From positions 15,219-79,218 of the forward strand of contig DAIRBY010000008.1 of assembly GCA_036796975.1 (NCBI GenBank): a DNA stretch of 64,000 bases, read 5' to 3'. Position 1 is the stretch's first letter; every line of letters begins with the position of its first letter. Source of the DNA: UBA8190 sp003453695. GTDB taxonomy: Bacteria; Actinomycetota; Acidimicrobiia; Acidimicrobiales; UBA8190. Under the pieces are notes generated by a model. It made no database searches, was not told the origin of the DNA, and worked only from the letters and a program-made list of their open reading frames with translations. The translations under genes were made by a program, and so were the position numbers. Shown here in pieces: positions 45,385-53,863 of this stretch.

Positions 45385-45732
45385 ATGGACGCAGTCGTCG
45401 AGCGCTATCTGCAGGCGGTGGTCGATCACAACTGGGCCGCCCTGGCCGAGTGCTTGGCCGAGGACGTGGTGCGGGTCGGGCCCTTCCTCGACACCTATTC
45501 ACCCCGGGGCCCGTACGTGGAGTTCCTGGCCGGGCTCATGCCCACCCTCCCCGGCTACTCCATGCGCGTCGACCGGGTCCTCTACAACGGCTCGGTGGCG
45601 CTGGCCCAGCTGTCGGAGACGGTGGAGGTCGCCGGCAAACCGCTCGAGACCCACGAGGCCCTCGTCTTCGACCTGGACGAAAGTGGCCGGATCAGGCGAA
45701 TCGAGATCTTCATCCAGCATGCTGGCGCCTGA
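45385..45732 (+). CDS. SnoaL/NTF2-like protein
   Basis: 115 residues starting with the ATG after GGAGGCCGGGGC. VVERYLQAVVDHNWAALAECLAEDVVRVGPF has the pattern of the SnoaL-like cone-shaped fold, with later strands ALAQLSETVEVAGK and ALVFDLDESGRIRRIEIFI. Such proteins may be small isomerases, hydrolases or ligand carriers; key residues cannot be assigned by eye. The end overlaps the following decayed gene by 14 nt. Confidence 0.8.
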   Translation: MDAVVERYLQAVVDHNWAALAECLAEDVVRVGPFLDTYSPRGPYVEFLAGLMPTLPGYSMRVDRVLYNGSVALAQLSETVEVAGKPLETHEALVFDLDESGRIRRIEIFIQHAGA

Positions 45733-45966
45733 CTCCGTCCCCGAGGTGCGGTGGGCGCGCAACGGCGACGTCCATCTCGCCTATCAGTCGTTCGGGGAGG
45801 GAGACGTGACGTGCGTGAGCCTTCCCGGGATCATCTCCAATATCGAGGTGATGTGGGAATCCCCGTGGAAGCGGGGCGCTACCTGGCTGAGCGGAATTCC
45901 CGGGGGAACCACCGCCTGAAGGGCGTCCCGGACGAATGGGAGCTCTACGCGGTGAGCCCTCCCTGA
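45719..45966 (+). pseudogene. Remnant of an alpha/beta hydrolase-adenylate cyclase gene
   Basis: The first ~40 codons read VPEVRWARNGDVHLAYQSFG then CVSLPGIISNIEVMWESP, the usual N-terminus of alpha/beta hydrolase-class III cyclase proteins. Then, in a different frame, GNHRLKGVPDEWELYAVSPP follows, which is the usual C-terminal end (...LKGVPGEW.LYAV). The whole middle, more than 300 codons in normal family members, is gone and the junction (about 45865-45895) shifts the frame. This looks like an internal deletion that left both ends in place. No function is expected. Confidence 0.7.
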
Positions 45967-46487
45967 CCGGAAAAACGCCACAGCGTCGCTCCGTGGGGCT
46001 CCTCGCTGGCCACGCCGACCGCGGTGTGGCACGTGAACCGGTAGAGGTGCCAGGGCGGCGGGCCGGCACTCGGGGCGCTGAAGGTCGCCGTGAAGATGCC
46101 GGCGTCGACGACTGCCGGCCAGCCGAGCTGGCGGTACGCCGCCGCCACGGACTCGAGCACCTCGTCCTCCTGGACCCGGAAGGCCACGCCTTCGAAGGTC
46201 AGGTCCAGCCCCGGGAACTTGACGGCGAGCGTGCAGGCAGGGTTGGCAGAGAGATCACGGGACTTGCGCGTGCCGGGACCGCTCGTGAAGTAGAGCTCCC
46301 CGTCGTGCCACAGCGCACCGACCCCGGCGACGTGTGGCCGGGCGTCGGGGCCGACCGTGCCCAGGAAGAACCCGGCCAGCGGTCCCTTGGGGCCCGATTC
46401 AAGCAGGGTGTGCGCCCGCGACCACGGAAGCGGCGCGTTGCCGTAGCGGTCCAGGTTCCGGGTCTCTGTCGGTTGCGGTTGCGGCAT
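45945..46487 (-). CDS. Pyridoxamine 5'-phosphate oxidase-related FMN/F420-binding protein
   Basis: 180 residues of the split-barrel flavin-binding fold. Segments typical of the family: GFFLGTVGPDARPHVAGVGALWHDGELYFTSGPGTRKSRDL, then PACTLAVKFPGLDLTFEGVAFRV. The C-terminal region GIFTATFSAPSAGPPPWHLYRFT is like F420-dependent or general PPOX proteins. Start: ATG with GGAGG 6 nt upstream. The stop overlaps the end of the decayed cyclase gene by 22 bp. The cofactor and substrate are uncertain; F420 is plausible in this type of organism. Confidence 0.82.
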   Translation of the reverse strand: MPQPQPTETRNLDRYGNAPLPWSRAHTLLESGPKGPLAGFFLGTVGPDARPHVAGVGALWHDGELYFTSGPGTRKSRDLSANPACTLAVKFPGLDLTFEGVAFRVQEDEVLESVAAAYRQLGWPAVVDAGIFTATFSAPSAGPPPWHLYRFTCHTAVGVASEEPHGATLWRFSGQGGLTA

Positions 46488-46624
46488 GGCACGCCTCCAG
46501 GGCGACGAGGGGACGGAGGGACTGTTATGGGAAGTCTCCGGGCGTCCACAATCGAGACGACCCGGCGCTGCGCAACTCATCGCCGTCACGAGGACTGTTC
46601 AGGAGAACTGGTCGGGAAGACCGG

Positions 46625-47137
46625 TCAGAAGAACTGGTGGTGGCGCTGGATCAGTGCCTTCAACACCACCATGGCGACCCCGAGGACGACAGCGGTCGTG
46701 CTCACCGCCAGGAGGCGGACGCCCGACAGGCCGGCTGCCCTGCCGGCGGCATGCCCCTCGAAGAACAGCAGCACGACGGCCACCGTGAGCGCCACTTCCG
46801 AGGCCTCGAGCGGCCCGGCGCCGACCGCCCAGGACAGGAACAACCCGATGAGGGGCAGGAACGACGCCGTCACGGTCGGGAAGGAGTCGGCGAGCGAGAG
46901 GCGCACCTCTTGCATGCTCGGGAGCCGTCCGGCGTGGGTGTGCTCGGCGACGAGGCCGGCGTACTGCTCGGCCAGCCAGTACACGATGAGCGTCACGATG
47001 ACGGCGATCGCCAGGTCGGCGGTGCTGAGCGTGTCCCCGGCGGCGGCGATCACCGCTGCCGTGACGATGGTCCCGTAGATGCTGGCGGCACGCCGCCGCT
47101 TGTGGTCCCGGCCCTGCCTAGCCGGACGTGTCGACAT
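46625..47137 (-). CDS. Integral membrane protein with four predicted TM segments
   Basis: 170 residues. Hydrophobic segments: GTIVTAAVIAAAG, LAIAVIVTLIVYWLAEQYAG, ASFLPLIGLFLSWAVGAG, VALTVAVVLLFFEGHAAG, and ALLAVST-like VVLGVAMVVLKALIQ; the first may be a weak TM. No transporter motif recognised. Its start lies 20 nt inside the end of the binding-protein gene in another frame, so they are likely in one operon. The 137-bp gap before the PPOX gene contains a repeated agaactggt motif and no clear promoter. Confidence 0.7.
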   Translation of the reverse strand: MSTRPARQGRDHKRRRAASIYGTIVTAAVIAAAGDTLSTADLAIAVIVTLIVYWLAEQYAGLVAEHTHAGRLPSMQEVRLSLADSFPTVTASFLPLIGLFLSWAVGAGPLEASEVALTVAVVLLFFEGHAAGRAAGLSGVRLLAVSTTAVVLGVAMVVLKALIQRHHQFF

Positions 47138-48182
47138 ACTCCACGGTCCGGCCGCCTCGCCACGTCCGAAGCACGAGATAGGGGCCCTTGAGCGCCCCGT
47201 GGTCCCAGGGCCCGAATCCCATGACCGTGCCCGGCGAGCCGCTGGCGGCGGGCATCGCCTTGACAGATTCGAGCGCCTCGTGCACGCCCCCACGGGTGAG
47301 ATGGGACGTGCGCTCGAAGGCCTCGCCCAGCATCCGCCCCATGTCGTAGGCCGCCACCCCGATGGGGCCCGCCGCGGTGCGCGGGGCCCGCTCGCGCAGC
47401 GCGGCGCGTTCGGCGTTCCGATCGGACACCGTGTCGACGTAGACCCAGCCCTCCCAGCCCGCTCGCCAGTCCTTGCGGCCGTAGCCGAACATGAGCGCCG
47501 AATTGGCCACCACGGGCACGTCCCACTTCTCGTCGGCCACGGCCAGGGCCAGCGCCCGCGCCGCCACCCCCAACCCGAGGTAGCACAGGCTCTCGGCGCC
47601 GCTCGACCGCAGCCGCTGGACCATCGGCGCCAGGTCCTCGGCCAAGGGCGACACGGCTGCGCTGGACGAGATCTCCACGCCTTCGCTCGCACACGCTTCG
47701 GAGAACGCCTCGGCGTAGAGCCGGCCCACCGCCGAGCGGTCGTGGGCCAGGGCCACGCTCTTGAGCCCCCGCCCGGCCAGGTGCCCGGCGAGGACCATGG
47801 GCTCCTCCTGGAGCGAACCCACCTGGTAGTGGAACATCCAGTGGCTGCGGGTCCGCTCGCCACCGCTGTAGTTGATGCACGGCACGGCGAGGGCGTCGGC
47901 GAGCGGCTGGACGACGAGGGCGTTGTCACTGATGCTCGGTCCCAGCACGGCCAGCACCCCGGCCTCGGCCAGCTGCCCGAAGCCGCGTCCGATCTCGTGC
48001 GCCGTGCCCGAGGGCAGGCCCCGCCCGTGCACGGAGAGCAGCTCGACGCCACGGTCGAAGCTGCGCCGGCTGGCCTCGAGCCCGAGGCGCAGGGCGTCCT
48101 CGAACAGGGCCCCGCCGTCGGGCTGGGGGAAGTCGTAGAGGACGCCGACCAGTGCGGGGGACACCTCCACCGAGCTGGCCAT
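47118..48182 (-). CDS. Periplasmic-binding-protein-fold protein (leucine-binding type) without signal peptide
   Basis: 354 residues with a type I periplasmic-binding fold: VGVLYDFPQPDGGALFEDALRLG, AVLGPSISDNALVVQPLADALAVPCINY, then PVVANSALMF and YDMGRMLGEAFE. These resemble ABC-transporter amino-acid/branched-chain receptors. The N-terminus (MASSVEVSPALVGVLYD) has no signal peptide or lipobox, so the protein seems to stay in the cytoplasm, unlike true receptors. Neighbours are a membrane protein and a ferritin-like protein, not a transporter permease or ATPase. A sensor role is inferred. Confidence 0.82.
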   Translation of the reverse strand: MASSVEVSPALVGVLYDFPQPDGGALFEDALRLGLEASRRSFDRGVELLSVHGRGLPSGTAHEIGRGFGQLAEAGVLAVLGPSISDNALVVQPLADALAVPCINYSGGERTRSHWMFHYQVGSLQEEPMVLAGHLAGRGLKSVALAHDRSAVGRLYAEAFSEACASEGVEISSSAAVSPLAEDLAPMVQRLRSSGAESLCYLGLGVAARALALAVADEKWDVPVVANSALMFGYGRKDWRAGWEGWVYVDTVSDRNAERAALRERAPRTAAGPIGVAAYDMGRMLGEAFERTSHLTRGGVHEALESVKAMPAASGSPGTVMGFGPWDHGALKGPYLVLRTWRGGRTVEYVDTSG

Positions 48183-48186
48183 CGGC

Positions 48187-48678
48187 TCAGGCGCTGGTCG
48201 TGGTCTCGGCCGCCGTCTCGCACAGCCGCCCGTAGCAGGCGGCCAGGAGCCGGGCACTGTCGAATTCCTCGGCCACGTACCGCCCCAGCAGCTCGCCGGT
48301 GCGGATGTCGATGGTGTGGTCCTTGAAGATGTCGTCGAAGAACGACAGCGTCTCGTTCAGCCGGCCCAGCCCGAAGTGGTCCATCTTCTCCCGGTCCGAG
48401 AGCTCTGTGGATCGGGCCAGCTCGAGGTCGCGCTCCAGGTCGGGGTCGTCGCGCCGGCGCACCGAGAAGCCGAGCTCGTCGATCCGCTTGGCGAAGCTCA
48501 TGCCGTGCTCGCCTTCTCGCCAGGCCACCGTCTGCAGCACGGCCCGCACCTCGGGGTCGGTGCACACGGCGATCCACTCGCCGAGATAGCGATGGGCGCG
48601 AGCCTCCCCCACGGCGATGGCGTTCAGGAGCCCCAGGTAGCTGGGCTTGGCAGAATTGGTGGAGGCGGTGTCGGGCAT
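48187..48678 (-). CDS. Ferritin-like di-iron protein
   Basis: 163 residues forming a four-helix bundle. Possible iron ligands: Glu in NAIAVGEARAHRYL and Glu/His in VAWREGEHGMSFAKRIDELG, with a second pair expected near LNETLSFFDDIF and EEFDSARLLAACYGRL. It resembles ferritin-like/rubrerythrin-type proteins. The ATG at 48678 is closer to the fold start than the upstream ATG. The stop is 4 nt before the binding-protein gene start, so the two are co-transcribed. Function unknown, perhaps oxidative stress. Confidence 0.72.
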   Translation of the reverse strand: MPDTASTNSAKPSYLGLLNAIAVGEARAHRYLGEWIAVCTDPEVRAVLQTVAWREGEHGMSFAKRIDELGFSVRRRDDPDLERDLELARSTELSDREKMDHFGLGRLNETLSFFDDIFKDHTIDIRTGELLGRYVAEEFDSARLLAACYGRLCETAAETTTSA

Positions 48679-48740
48679 GGACCAAGGCTTCCACCGTGCC
48701 GCCGTCGGGGGCAACCGGCCGATGCGCCCCCGTCGGGTGC

Positions 48741-49226
48741 ATGATGTCGGCCGTGGACTGGGAGCAGTGGGCCAGGCGCTTCGAGGGGTCGGCTTCCCCC
48801 GACGACTTCGTGGCCCTGTTCGCCCCGGGCGGGACCTTCTGTGACCCGGTGACGCCGTCGACCACCGACGTGCGCGCCGTGGCCGAGCACACCGAGGCCA
48901 TGTTCCCCGACTGGCGCCAGACGGTGACGCGTATCCGAGGTGGGGAGGACTGGGCCTTCTTCGAGTGGATCGGCGAAGGGACCTACCGAGGACCGGGGGC
49001 CGAGGACGGTCCCGGGATCCCGGTGCGCCTCGAGGGCGCCACCGTCGTCGACGTCGACGCCCGCGGTCTCGTCGCCTGCTGGCGCGACTACCTCGACACG
49101 AGCGTCGCCATCAACCAGGTGAGCGCCGGGTTGCGGGCCGCGGGTGCGGTGAGCGGGGTGGACGTCGACGCCGAAGACCTCGCCGACGACTGGGGCGCGC
49201 ACTTCGCCGACGAGCCACAGGTCTGA
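48741..49226 (+). CDS. NTF2-like/SnoaL-type protein
   Basis: 161 residues from the first of two adjacent ATGs. Beginning DWEQWARRFEGSASPDDFVALFAPGGTFCDPVTP with the typical NTF2-like opening helix and strand, then WRQTVTRIRGGEDWAFFEWIGEGTYRGP and a sheet (RLEGATVVDVDARGLVACWRDYLDT). This is close to the limonene-epoxide-hydrolase-like/SnoaL group, but catalytic residues cannot be assigned. Divergent from the ferritin-like gene; convergent with the DUF35 gene. Confidence 0.8.
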   Translation: MMSAVDWEQWARRFEGSASPDDFVALFAPGGTFCDPVTPSTTDVRAVAEHTEAMFPDWRQTVTRIRGGEDWAFFEWIGEGTYRGPGAEDGPGIPVRLEGATVVDVDARGLVACWRDYLDTSVAINQVSAGLRAAGAVSGVDVDAEDLADDWGAHFADEPQV

Positions 49227-49236
49227 GCGGCGACGC

Positions 49237-49252
49237 GCCCGCCCCAGCGGGC
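49237..49252. terminator. Possible terminator hairpin between convergent genes
   Basis: GCCCGC-CCCA-GCGGGC forms a 6-bp stem in the 33-bp gap between the NTF2-like gene and the DUF35 operon end. No T-run. Confidence 0.4.
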
Positions 49253-49259
49253 TCCGGGC

Positions 49260-49721
49260 TCAGGCCGGCTCGAACAGGGCGATGCCGGCTTCCTCGGACA
49301 CGGGCTCGAAGCGGGCCCGCACGGCCATGCCCACCGACACGGCCTCGGGGTCACAGCCGACGATGTTCGTCATGACCCGGGGGCCCTCGTCCAGGTCCAC
49401 GAGCGCCACCACGTAGGGGATCCAGTCCCGAAACGGACGGGCGTAGTTCTGACGGATGACCGTGTAGCTGTACACCACGGCGCGCCCGCTCGCCTCCACC
49501 CACGACACCGGCCCGCCGCACGCCAGGCAGCGGGCCCGGGGATAGAGCTGATGACGGCCGCAGTCGTCGCAGCGTTGGACGACGAGGCGTCCGTCGCGCG
49601 CCGCCTTCCAGTACTCGGCGGCTTCGGGCTCGGGCACCGGGGCGGGGCGGGGCTTGGGCGGACGCTCGCCGGGCACGGCCGGGAGCGGCCGCATGTCCCC
49701 GGGGCGCCCGTCGCCGCTCAC
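49260..49721 (-). CDS. DUF35 OB-fold/zinc-ribbon acyl-CoA-binding protein (second copy)
   Basis: 153 residues: a Pro-rich N-terminus, a rubredoxin-like zinc ribbon CDDCGRHQLYPRARCLACGG, and an OB-fold with VVYSYTVIRQNYARPF and GPRVMTNIVGCDPEAVSVGMAVRARFEP. This family partners thiolase-fold proteins, for example ChsH2 with Ltp2 in steroid degradation. The GTG start overlaps the stop of the adjacent thiolase by 4 nt, so the two should be made as a pair. It is the last gene in the operon. Confidence 0.88.
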   Translation of the reverse strand: MSGDGRPGDMRPLPAVPGERPPKPRPAPVPEPEAAEYWKAARDGRLVVQRCDDCGRHQLYPRARCLACGGPVSWVEASGRAVVYSYTVIRQNYARPFRDWIPYVVALVDLDEGPRVMTNIVGCDPEAVSVGMAVRARFEPVSEEAGIALFEPA

Positions 49722-50893
49722 GGCGCCTCGCGTCCGAGCACGAGGGTGGCACCGGTGGAGAGCATGCCGCCCGTGCCGTGGGCCACGGCGACGCGGGCGT
49801 CGGCCACCTGGGTGGCGCCGGCCTGCCCCCGCAGCTGACGAACGGCCTCGACGACGAGGAACATGCCCCGCATGCCGGGATGGCAGGCGGACAGCCCCCC
49901 GCCGTCGGTGTTGGTGGGGAGCTTCCCGCCGAGGGCGAGACCGCCCTTCTCGACGAAGGGCCCTCCCTCGCCCTTGGCGCAGAAGCCGAGGTCCTCGACG
50001 GTGAGCACCACCGTGATGGTGAACGAGTCGTACAGCTGGGCGACGTCCACGTCGTCGGGGGTGACGCCGGCTCGCTCGAAGGCCAGCGGCCCGCTCTGTG
50101 CCGCCGGGCTGACCGTGAGGTCCGAGGCGGCCGACAGGTTCAGGTGGTGGCTGGTGGCATGGGCGCCGCCGAGCACGTACACCGGCGCCGAGGGAAGATC
50201 GGCGGCGCGCTCGGCCGAGGTGACCACACAGGCCGCTCCACCGTCGGAGATCACGCAGCAGTCGAGCTTGTGCAACGGGTCGGCGACCAGACGGGAGGAG
50301 AGCACTTCCTCGACGGTGACCGGGTCGCGGTACTGGGCCATGGGGTTGTGGGCGGCGTGCTGGCGCATGGTGACCGCCACCGACGCCAGCTGCTCGGGGG
50401 TGGTGCCGTACTCGTGCATGTGCCGCCTGGCCGCCAGGGCGTAGTTGCCCACCAGGGTGTTGCCCCACAGCGCGTCGTAGATGGCCGGCCCGGGCGCCAT
50501 TGCCGCAGCGCCTCCGCCGCCCCCCGTGCCCAGTCGACGGCCCATCTGCGAAAGCTGGACGCTGCCGTAGGTGACGAGCACGACCTCGGCGACGCCTGCC
50601 TCGATGGCGTAGGCGGCGTGCTCGACGAGCACCTCGAAGGACGCACCACCGGCGTTGGTCTCGTCGTAGTACGTAGGGTGCAGGCCCAGGTACTCGGCGA
50701 CGCCGGTGGCGTACATGGGGAAGAAGCCGGTGGTGGCGAGGCCGTCCACGTCCGCCCACGTGAGTCCGGCGTCGTCGAGGGCGCGCTGCGCCGCCTGGGC
50801 GTGCACGGCGTGCTCCGAGAAGTCGGGCAGGTGCGGGTAGTCAGAGGTGGCCACGCCGGCGACGACGGCGCGTCGGCGCCACGGCGCGCTCAT
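49718..50893 (-). CDS. Thiolase-fold protein, Ltp/SCP2-like (second copy)
   Basis: 391 residues of the thiolase superfamily: SDYPHLPDFSEHAVHAQAAQRALDDAGLTWADVDGLATTG, then GGASFEVLVEHAAYAIEAG, ISDGGAACVVTSAERA, and the C-terminal HPGMRGMFLVVEAVRQL. Where catalytic thiolases have a nucleophilic Cys, this region reads NAGGAS without Cys, as seen in Ltp-type proteins that act as aldolases with DUF35 partners. Likely role: carbon-carbon cleavage of a CoA-linked side chain. Overlaps both flanking DUF35 genes by 4 nt. Confidence 0.88.
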   Translation of the reverse strand: MSAPWRRRAVVAGVATSDYPHLPDFSEHAVHAQAAQRALDDAGLTWADVDGLATTGFFPMYATGVAEYLGLHPTYYDETNAGGASFEVLVEHAAYAIEAGVAEVVLVTYGSVQLSQMGRRLGTGGGGGAAAMAPGPAIYDALWGNTLVGNYALAARRHMHEYGTTPEQLASVAVTMRQHAAHNPMAQYRDPVTVEEVLSSRLVADPLHKLDCCVISDGGAACVVTSAERAADLPSAPVYVLGGAHATSHHLNLSAASDLTVSPAAQSGPLAFERAGVTPDDVDVAQLYDSFTITVVLTVEDLGFCAKGEGGPFVEKGGLALGGKLPTNTDGGGLSACHPGMRGMFLVVEAVRQLRGQAGATQVADARVAVAHGTGGMLSTGATLVLGREAP

Positions 50894-51339
50894 GGGACCG
50901 CGCCGCCGTCGGCGCACGGACGGAACCGGGGCAGCGCCAGTTCGGGGGAGATGTCCTCCCACACCACCTCGACGGGCATGCCGATGGTGACGTCCTCGGG
51001 GTCGCAGCCCACCACGTTGGAGACCAGCCGCGCCCCGCCTCCGCCGTCCGGCTCGATGGCGGCCACCACGTAGGGAACGGTGTCGGCCAGCGCCGGCAGG
51101 AAGGCTTGGCGGACCACGGTGAAGGTGTACACCGTGCCGGCGCCGGGCAGCTCGGCCCACTCGGCCGCCTCCGAACGGCAGGCCGGGCACACCGGGCCGG
51201 GAGGGTGCCGGGTGGTGCCGCAGGCGAGGCACCGCTGCACCACCAGGCGGTGGTCCAGGCACGCCTCCCACCAGCCGGCCGTCTCGGCACTGGCCGAGGG
51301 CACGGGCATCTCGTCGGGGAAGAAGCGCTCGCCGCCCAC
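50890..51339 (-). CDS. DUF35 OB-fold/zinc-ribbon protein (first copy)
   Basis: 149 residues. Zinc ribbon RCLACGTTRHPPGPVCPACRS followed by the OB-fold GTVYTFTVVRQAFLPAL and LVSNVVGCDPEDVTIGMPVEVVWEDIS, as in the other copy (IVGCDPE/VVGCDPE match). It likely forms a complex with the first thiolase-fold protein, whose TAG stop overlaps its GTG start by 1 nt. Its own stop overlaps the next thiolase start by 4 nt (ATGA). Confidence 0.88.
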   Translation of the reverse strand: MGGERFFPDEMPVPSASAETAGWWEACLDHRLVVQRCLACGTTRHPPGPVCPACRSEAAEWAELPGAGTVYTFTVVRQAFLPALADTVPYVVAAIEPDGGGGARLVSNVVGCDPEDVTIGMPVEVVWEDISPELALPRFRPCADGGAVP

Positions 51340-52637
51340 TAGCGCCTCCCCAGCACGAGGGCGCTGGTGGGCACGCCCGCCGCGCTGGTGACGAGCACGG
51401 TCTCGGCGTCGCGCACCTGGCAGGTCGACTCGTCGCGCAGCTGTCGGACGCCTTCGACGACGTGATTGAGGCCGTGGACGTAGGCCTCCGACAGCGAGCC
51501 GCCGTGGGTGTTGGTGGGCAACGCTCCGTCCGGCCAACCGAGCGCCCCCGACGCCGCCAAGGGGCCGCCTTCGCCGCGGCCGCAGAAGCCGAAGTCCTCC
51601 AGGCTGAGCAGCACGAGCGCCGTGAAGTGGTCGTAGATCTGGGCGACGTCGATGTCGCCCGGCCCGATGGCGGCCCGGCCCCACAGCCGCGCCGCCACCG
51701 ACCTCGCACCGGCGCTCGCGTAGTCGTCGTCGGGCATGGACACGTTCGAGTACTGGCCGTGGCCGAAGCCGCGCACCGTGCCTTGGGCGCTGGCCACGAT
51801 GTCGACCGCCCCCCGCCGGGTGTCGGCGGCCCGCTCGGCGGTGGTGACCACAACGGCGCACGCTCCGTCGCTCTCGAGGCAGCAGTCGAAGAGGCGGAAC
51901 GGGTCCGACACCGGCCGCGACGCCAGGTAGTCGTCCATGGTCATGGGCCGGCCCGACATGATGGCGCGCCGGTTGTGCTGGGCGTGCGCCCGGGTGGACA
52001 CGGCGACGGCGCCCATGTGCTCGGCGGTGGTCCCGAAACGGTGCATGTGCCGGCGGGCGACCATGGCGTAGGCGATGGGAGGCCCGAACATTCCGAAGGG
52101 CATGGTGAAGGCGACGTGGGCCTCGAGGAGGCTGCGGGCCCGCCGCACGACCGGGGTGCGGCGGGGCCTGACCGGACCCTCCGCGCCCCCTGAGCCGCCC
52201 GGTCCCCGCCCGTCACCGCCACCGACGGGGCCGGGGGCGGCGTTGCCCGGGCCGCGCCCGAAACGGCGGAACTGGCCCTGGCACAGCGAGCGGTACACCA
52301 CCACCACGTCCGCCTGGCCGCTTTCCACGGCCGTGGCGGCGTTGGACACCGCCGCGCACGCCCCGCCTCCTCCCGGGAGCCACGACATGGAGGTGTAGCG
52401 GAGCTCGGCGATGCCGAGGTCGGCGGCCATGAAGGTGGCCTCGTTGCGGTCGTCGGCGAACGACGCCAGTCCGTCCACCTCGTCCACGGCGATGCCGGCG
52501 TCGTCCAGGGCGGCCAGCACGGCCCGCACGGCCAGCTGGTACTCGCTCGAGTCCGTGATGCCGCCCCATTTCGCATACGGCGTCTCGCCCACGCCGACGA
52601 TGCACGCCTGACGGCCGCGTCGAGCCGCCTGGCTCAC
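51339..52637 (-). CDS. Thiolase-fold protein, Ltp/SCP2-like (first copy)
   Basis: 432 residues. ACIVGVGETPYAKWGGITDSSEYQLAVRAVLAALDDAGI, the nucleotide/CoA region SWLPGGGGACAAVSNAATAVESG (the Cys is a few residues beyond the thiolase nucleophile position, which here is Gly), LESDGACAVVVTTAERA, and NTHGGSLSEAYVHGLNHVVEGVRQLRD. A Gly/Arg-rich insertion at about residues 130-170 is not usual. Likely the catalytic partner of the first DUF35 protein in a retro-aldol step. GTG start overlaps the upstream CoA-transferase stop by 4 nt. Confidence 0.87.
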   Translation of the reverse strand: MSQAARRGRQACIVGVGETPYAKWGGITDSSEYQLAVRAVLAALDDAGIAVDEVDGLASFADDRNEATFMAADLGIAELRYTSMSWLPGGGGACAAVSNAATAVESGQADVVVVYRSLCQGQFRRFGRGPGNAAPGPVGGGDGRGPGGSGGAEGPVRPRRTPVVRRARSLLEAHVAFTMPFGMFGPPIAYAMVARRHMHRFGTTAEHMGAVAVSTRAHAQHNRRAIMSGRPMTMDDYLASRPVSDPFRLFDCCLESDGACAVVVTTAERAADTRRGAVDIVASAQGTVRGFGHGQYSNVSMPDDDYASAGARSVAARLWGRAAIGPGDIDVAQIYDHFTALVLLSLEDFGFCGRGEGGPLAASGALGWPDGALPTNTHGGSLSEAYVHGLNHVVEGVRQLRDESTCQVRDAETVLVTSAAGVPTSALVLGRR

Positions 52638-53863
52638 CACGTGACCCCCCATTCGCCGGCCACCTGGGCGGTGTGCTCACCAAGGAGGGGGGGCCGCCGG
52701 TCCATGCGCCACGGGGAGCCGTGGGCCAGGAAGGGGGCGCCCGGGTACCTCACGGTGCGGCCCAGCTCGGGGTGGTCGAGCTCGACGAAGTGCCCCCGGG
52801 CCTGCAGATGGGTGTCGCCGGCGACCTCCTCCGGCGACCGGATCACTCCCCACGGGAGCCCGGCGCCTTGCCCCAGCCGGTACAGCCGCTCGCCGTCGTT
52901 GGCGGCGGCCAGGCGCTTCATGGCCCGCCACACCTCGCCGTAATGGCCGGCCCGATATCCGGGATCGGCGAAGGCGGGGTCGGACAAGGGGCCGGCCACC
53001 CCTTCGTCCTCCAGCATGGCCAGCATGTTGGCGAACACGTGGGGGCCGAGGAAATCGGGGTTCAAGGCGGCGACCTGGCGGCCGTCGGCGGCCGTGAGCG
53101 TGGGGTGGGCGCCGCGCCGGAACACCGATCCCGAGCACAGGTACGTCATGCAGTGCCATTCGGTCATCGACGCCGAGCATTCGTGGGCCGAGACGTCGAC
53201 GAACTGCCCGCGCCCCTCTTCTCCGACGTCGCGCCACCACAGCGCGGCCAGCACGGCGATGGCGGCATAGGTGGAGGCGGTGCGCCAGGCCTGCTCGCCG
53301 TGGGCGGCCAACGGCGGGGTGTCGTACCCGTCGGGGCCGGGGCCGTAGCCGCAGGCGGCCATGGACCCGCCCAGCGCCATGAGGACCAGGTCGTCGGCCT
53401 CGAAGTCGGCCCAGGGGCCGCTCTGTCCGAAGGGGGTGACGGCGCACACCACGAGTCGGGGGAGCGCCGGCCCGAGCCGCTCGTAGTCGAGCCCACGGCG
53501 CGCCGCCGCGTCCGGCCGCAGCGTGTGCACGAGCACGTCGGCCGCCTCCACGAGGGCGCGCACGGCACCGTCGCCGTCGGGGCCCTCGGGCACGACCACG
53601 GACCGCTTGCCCACGTTGTCGGCCCAGAAGGCGAGGCTGCGGTCCGGGCCGGGCACGTCGTCGAGGAAGGGACCCTGCCGTCGTGAGGGCGCGCCGTCCG
53701 GTGGCTCGACCTTCACGACGTCGGCCCCCAGGCCGGCGAGCATGCGCCCGCAGTACTCGGCCGACTCGTCCACCAGCTCCACGACGCGCACGCCGTCGAG
53801 CGGCGTGCCGGCACCCCGCCCCGGCCCGGTCGGTGCGCCCTCTGCTCGCACCGCACCGGTCAC
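52634..53863 (-). CDS. Family III CoA-transferase (CaiB/BaiF), second
   Basis: 409 residues. Family III CoA-transferases move CoA between acids via an Asp. Seen: DGVRVVELVDESAEYCGRMLAGLGADVVKVEPPDGAPSRRQGPF, DNVGKRSVVV, DVLVHTLRPDAAARRGLDYERLG, FVDVSAHECSASMTEWH, GRQVAALNPDFL, and the C-terminal domain ending VRYPGAPFLAHGSPWR. The usual 'DLTR' start of active enzymes reads ELVDES here, so activity may be altered. The stop/start overlap with neighbouring genes indicates co-translation, perhaps as a heteromer with the upstream CoA-transferase. Confidence 0.86.
   Translation of the reverse strand: MTGAVRAEGAPTGPGRGAGTPLDGVRVVELVDESAEYCGRMLAGLGADVVKVEPPDGAPSRRQGPFLDDVPGPDRSLAFWADNVGKRSVVVPEGPDGDGAVRALVEAADVLVHTLRPDAAARRGLDYERLGPALPRLVVCAVTPFGQSGPWADFEADDLVLMALGGSMAACGYGPGPDGYDTPPLAAHGEQAWRTASTYAAIAVLAALWWRDVGEEGRGQFVDVSAHECSASMTEWHCMTYLCSGSVFRRGAHPTLTAADGRQVAALNPDFLGPHVFANMLAMLEDEGVAGPLSDPAFADPGYRAGHYGEVWRAMKRLAAANDGERLYRLGQGAGLPWGVIRSPEEVAGDTHLQARGHFVELDHPELGRTVRYPGAPFLAHGSPWRMDRRPPLLGEHTAQVAGEWGVTW

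Noticed and set aside
46625..48901. Single 758-codon - strand frame
   Set aside because: Only its last ~170 codons (from the ATG at 47137) look like a protein; the rest is a shadow of the binding-protein and ferritin-like genes.
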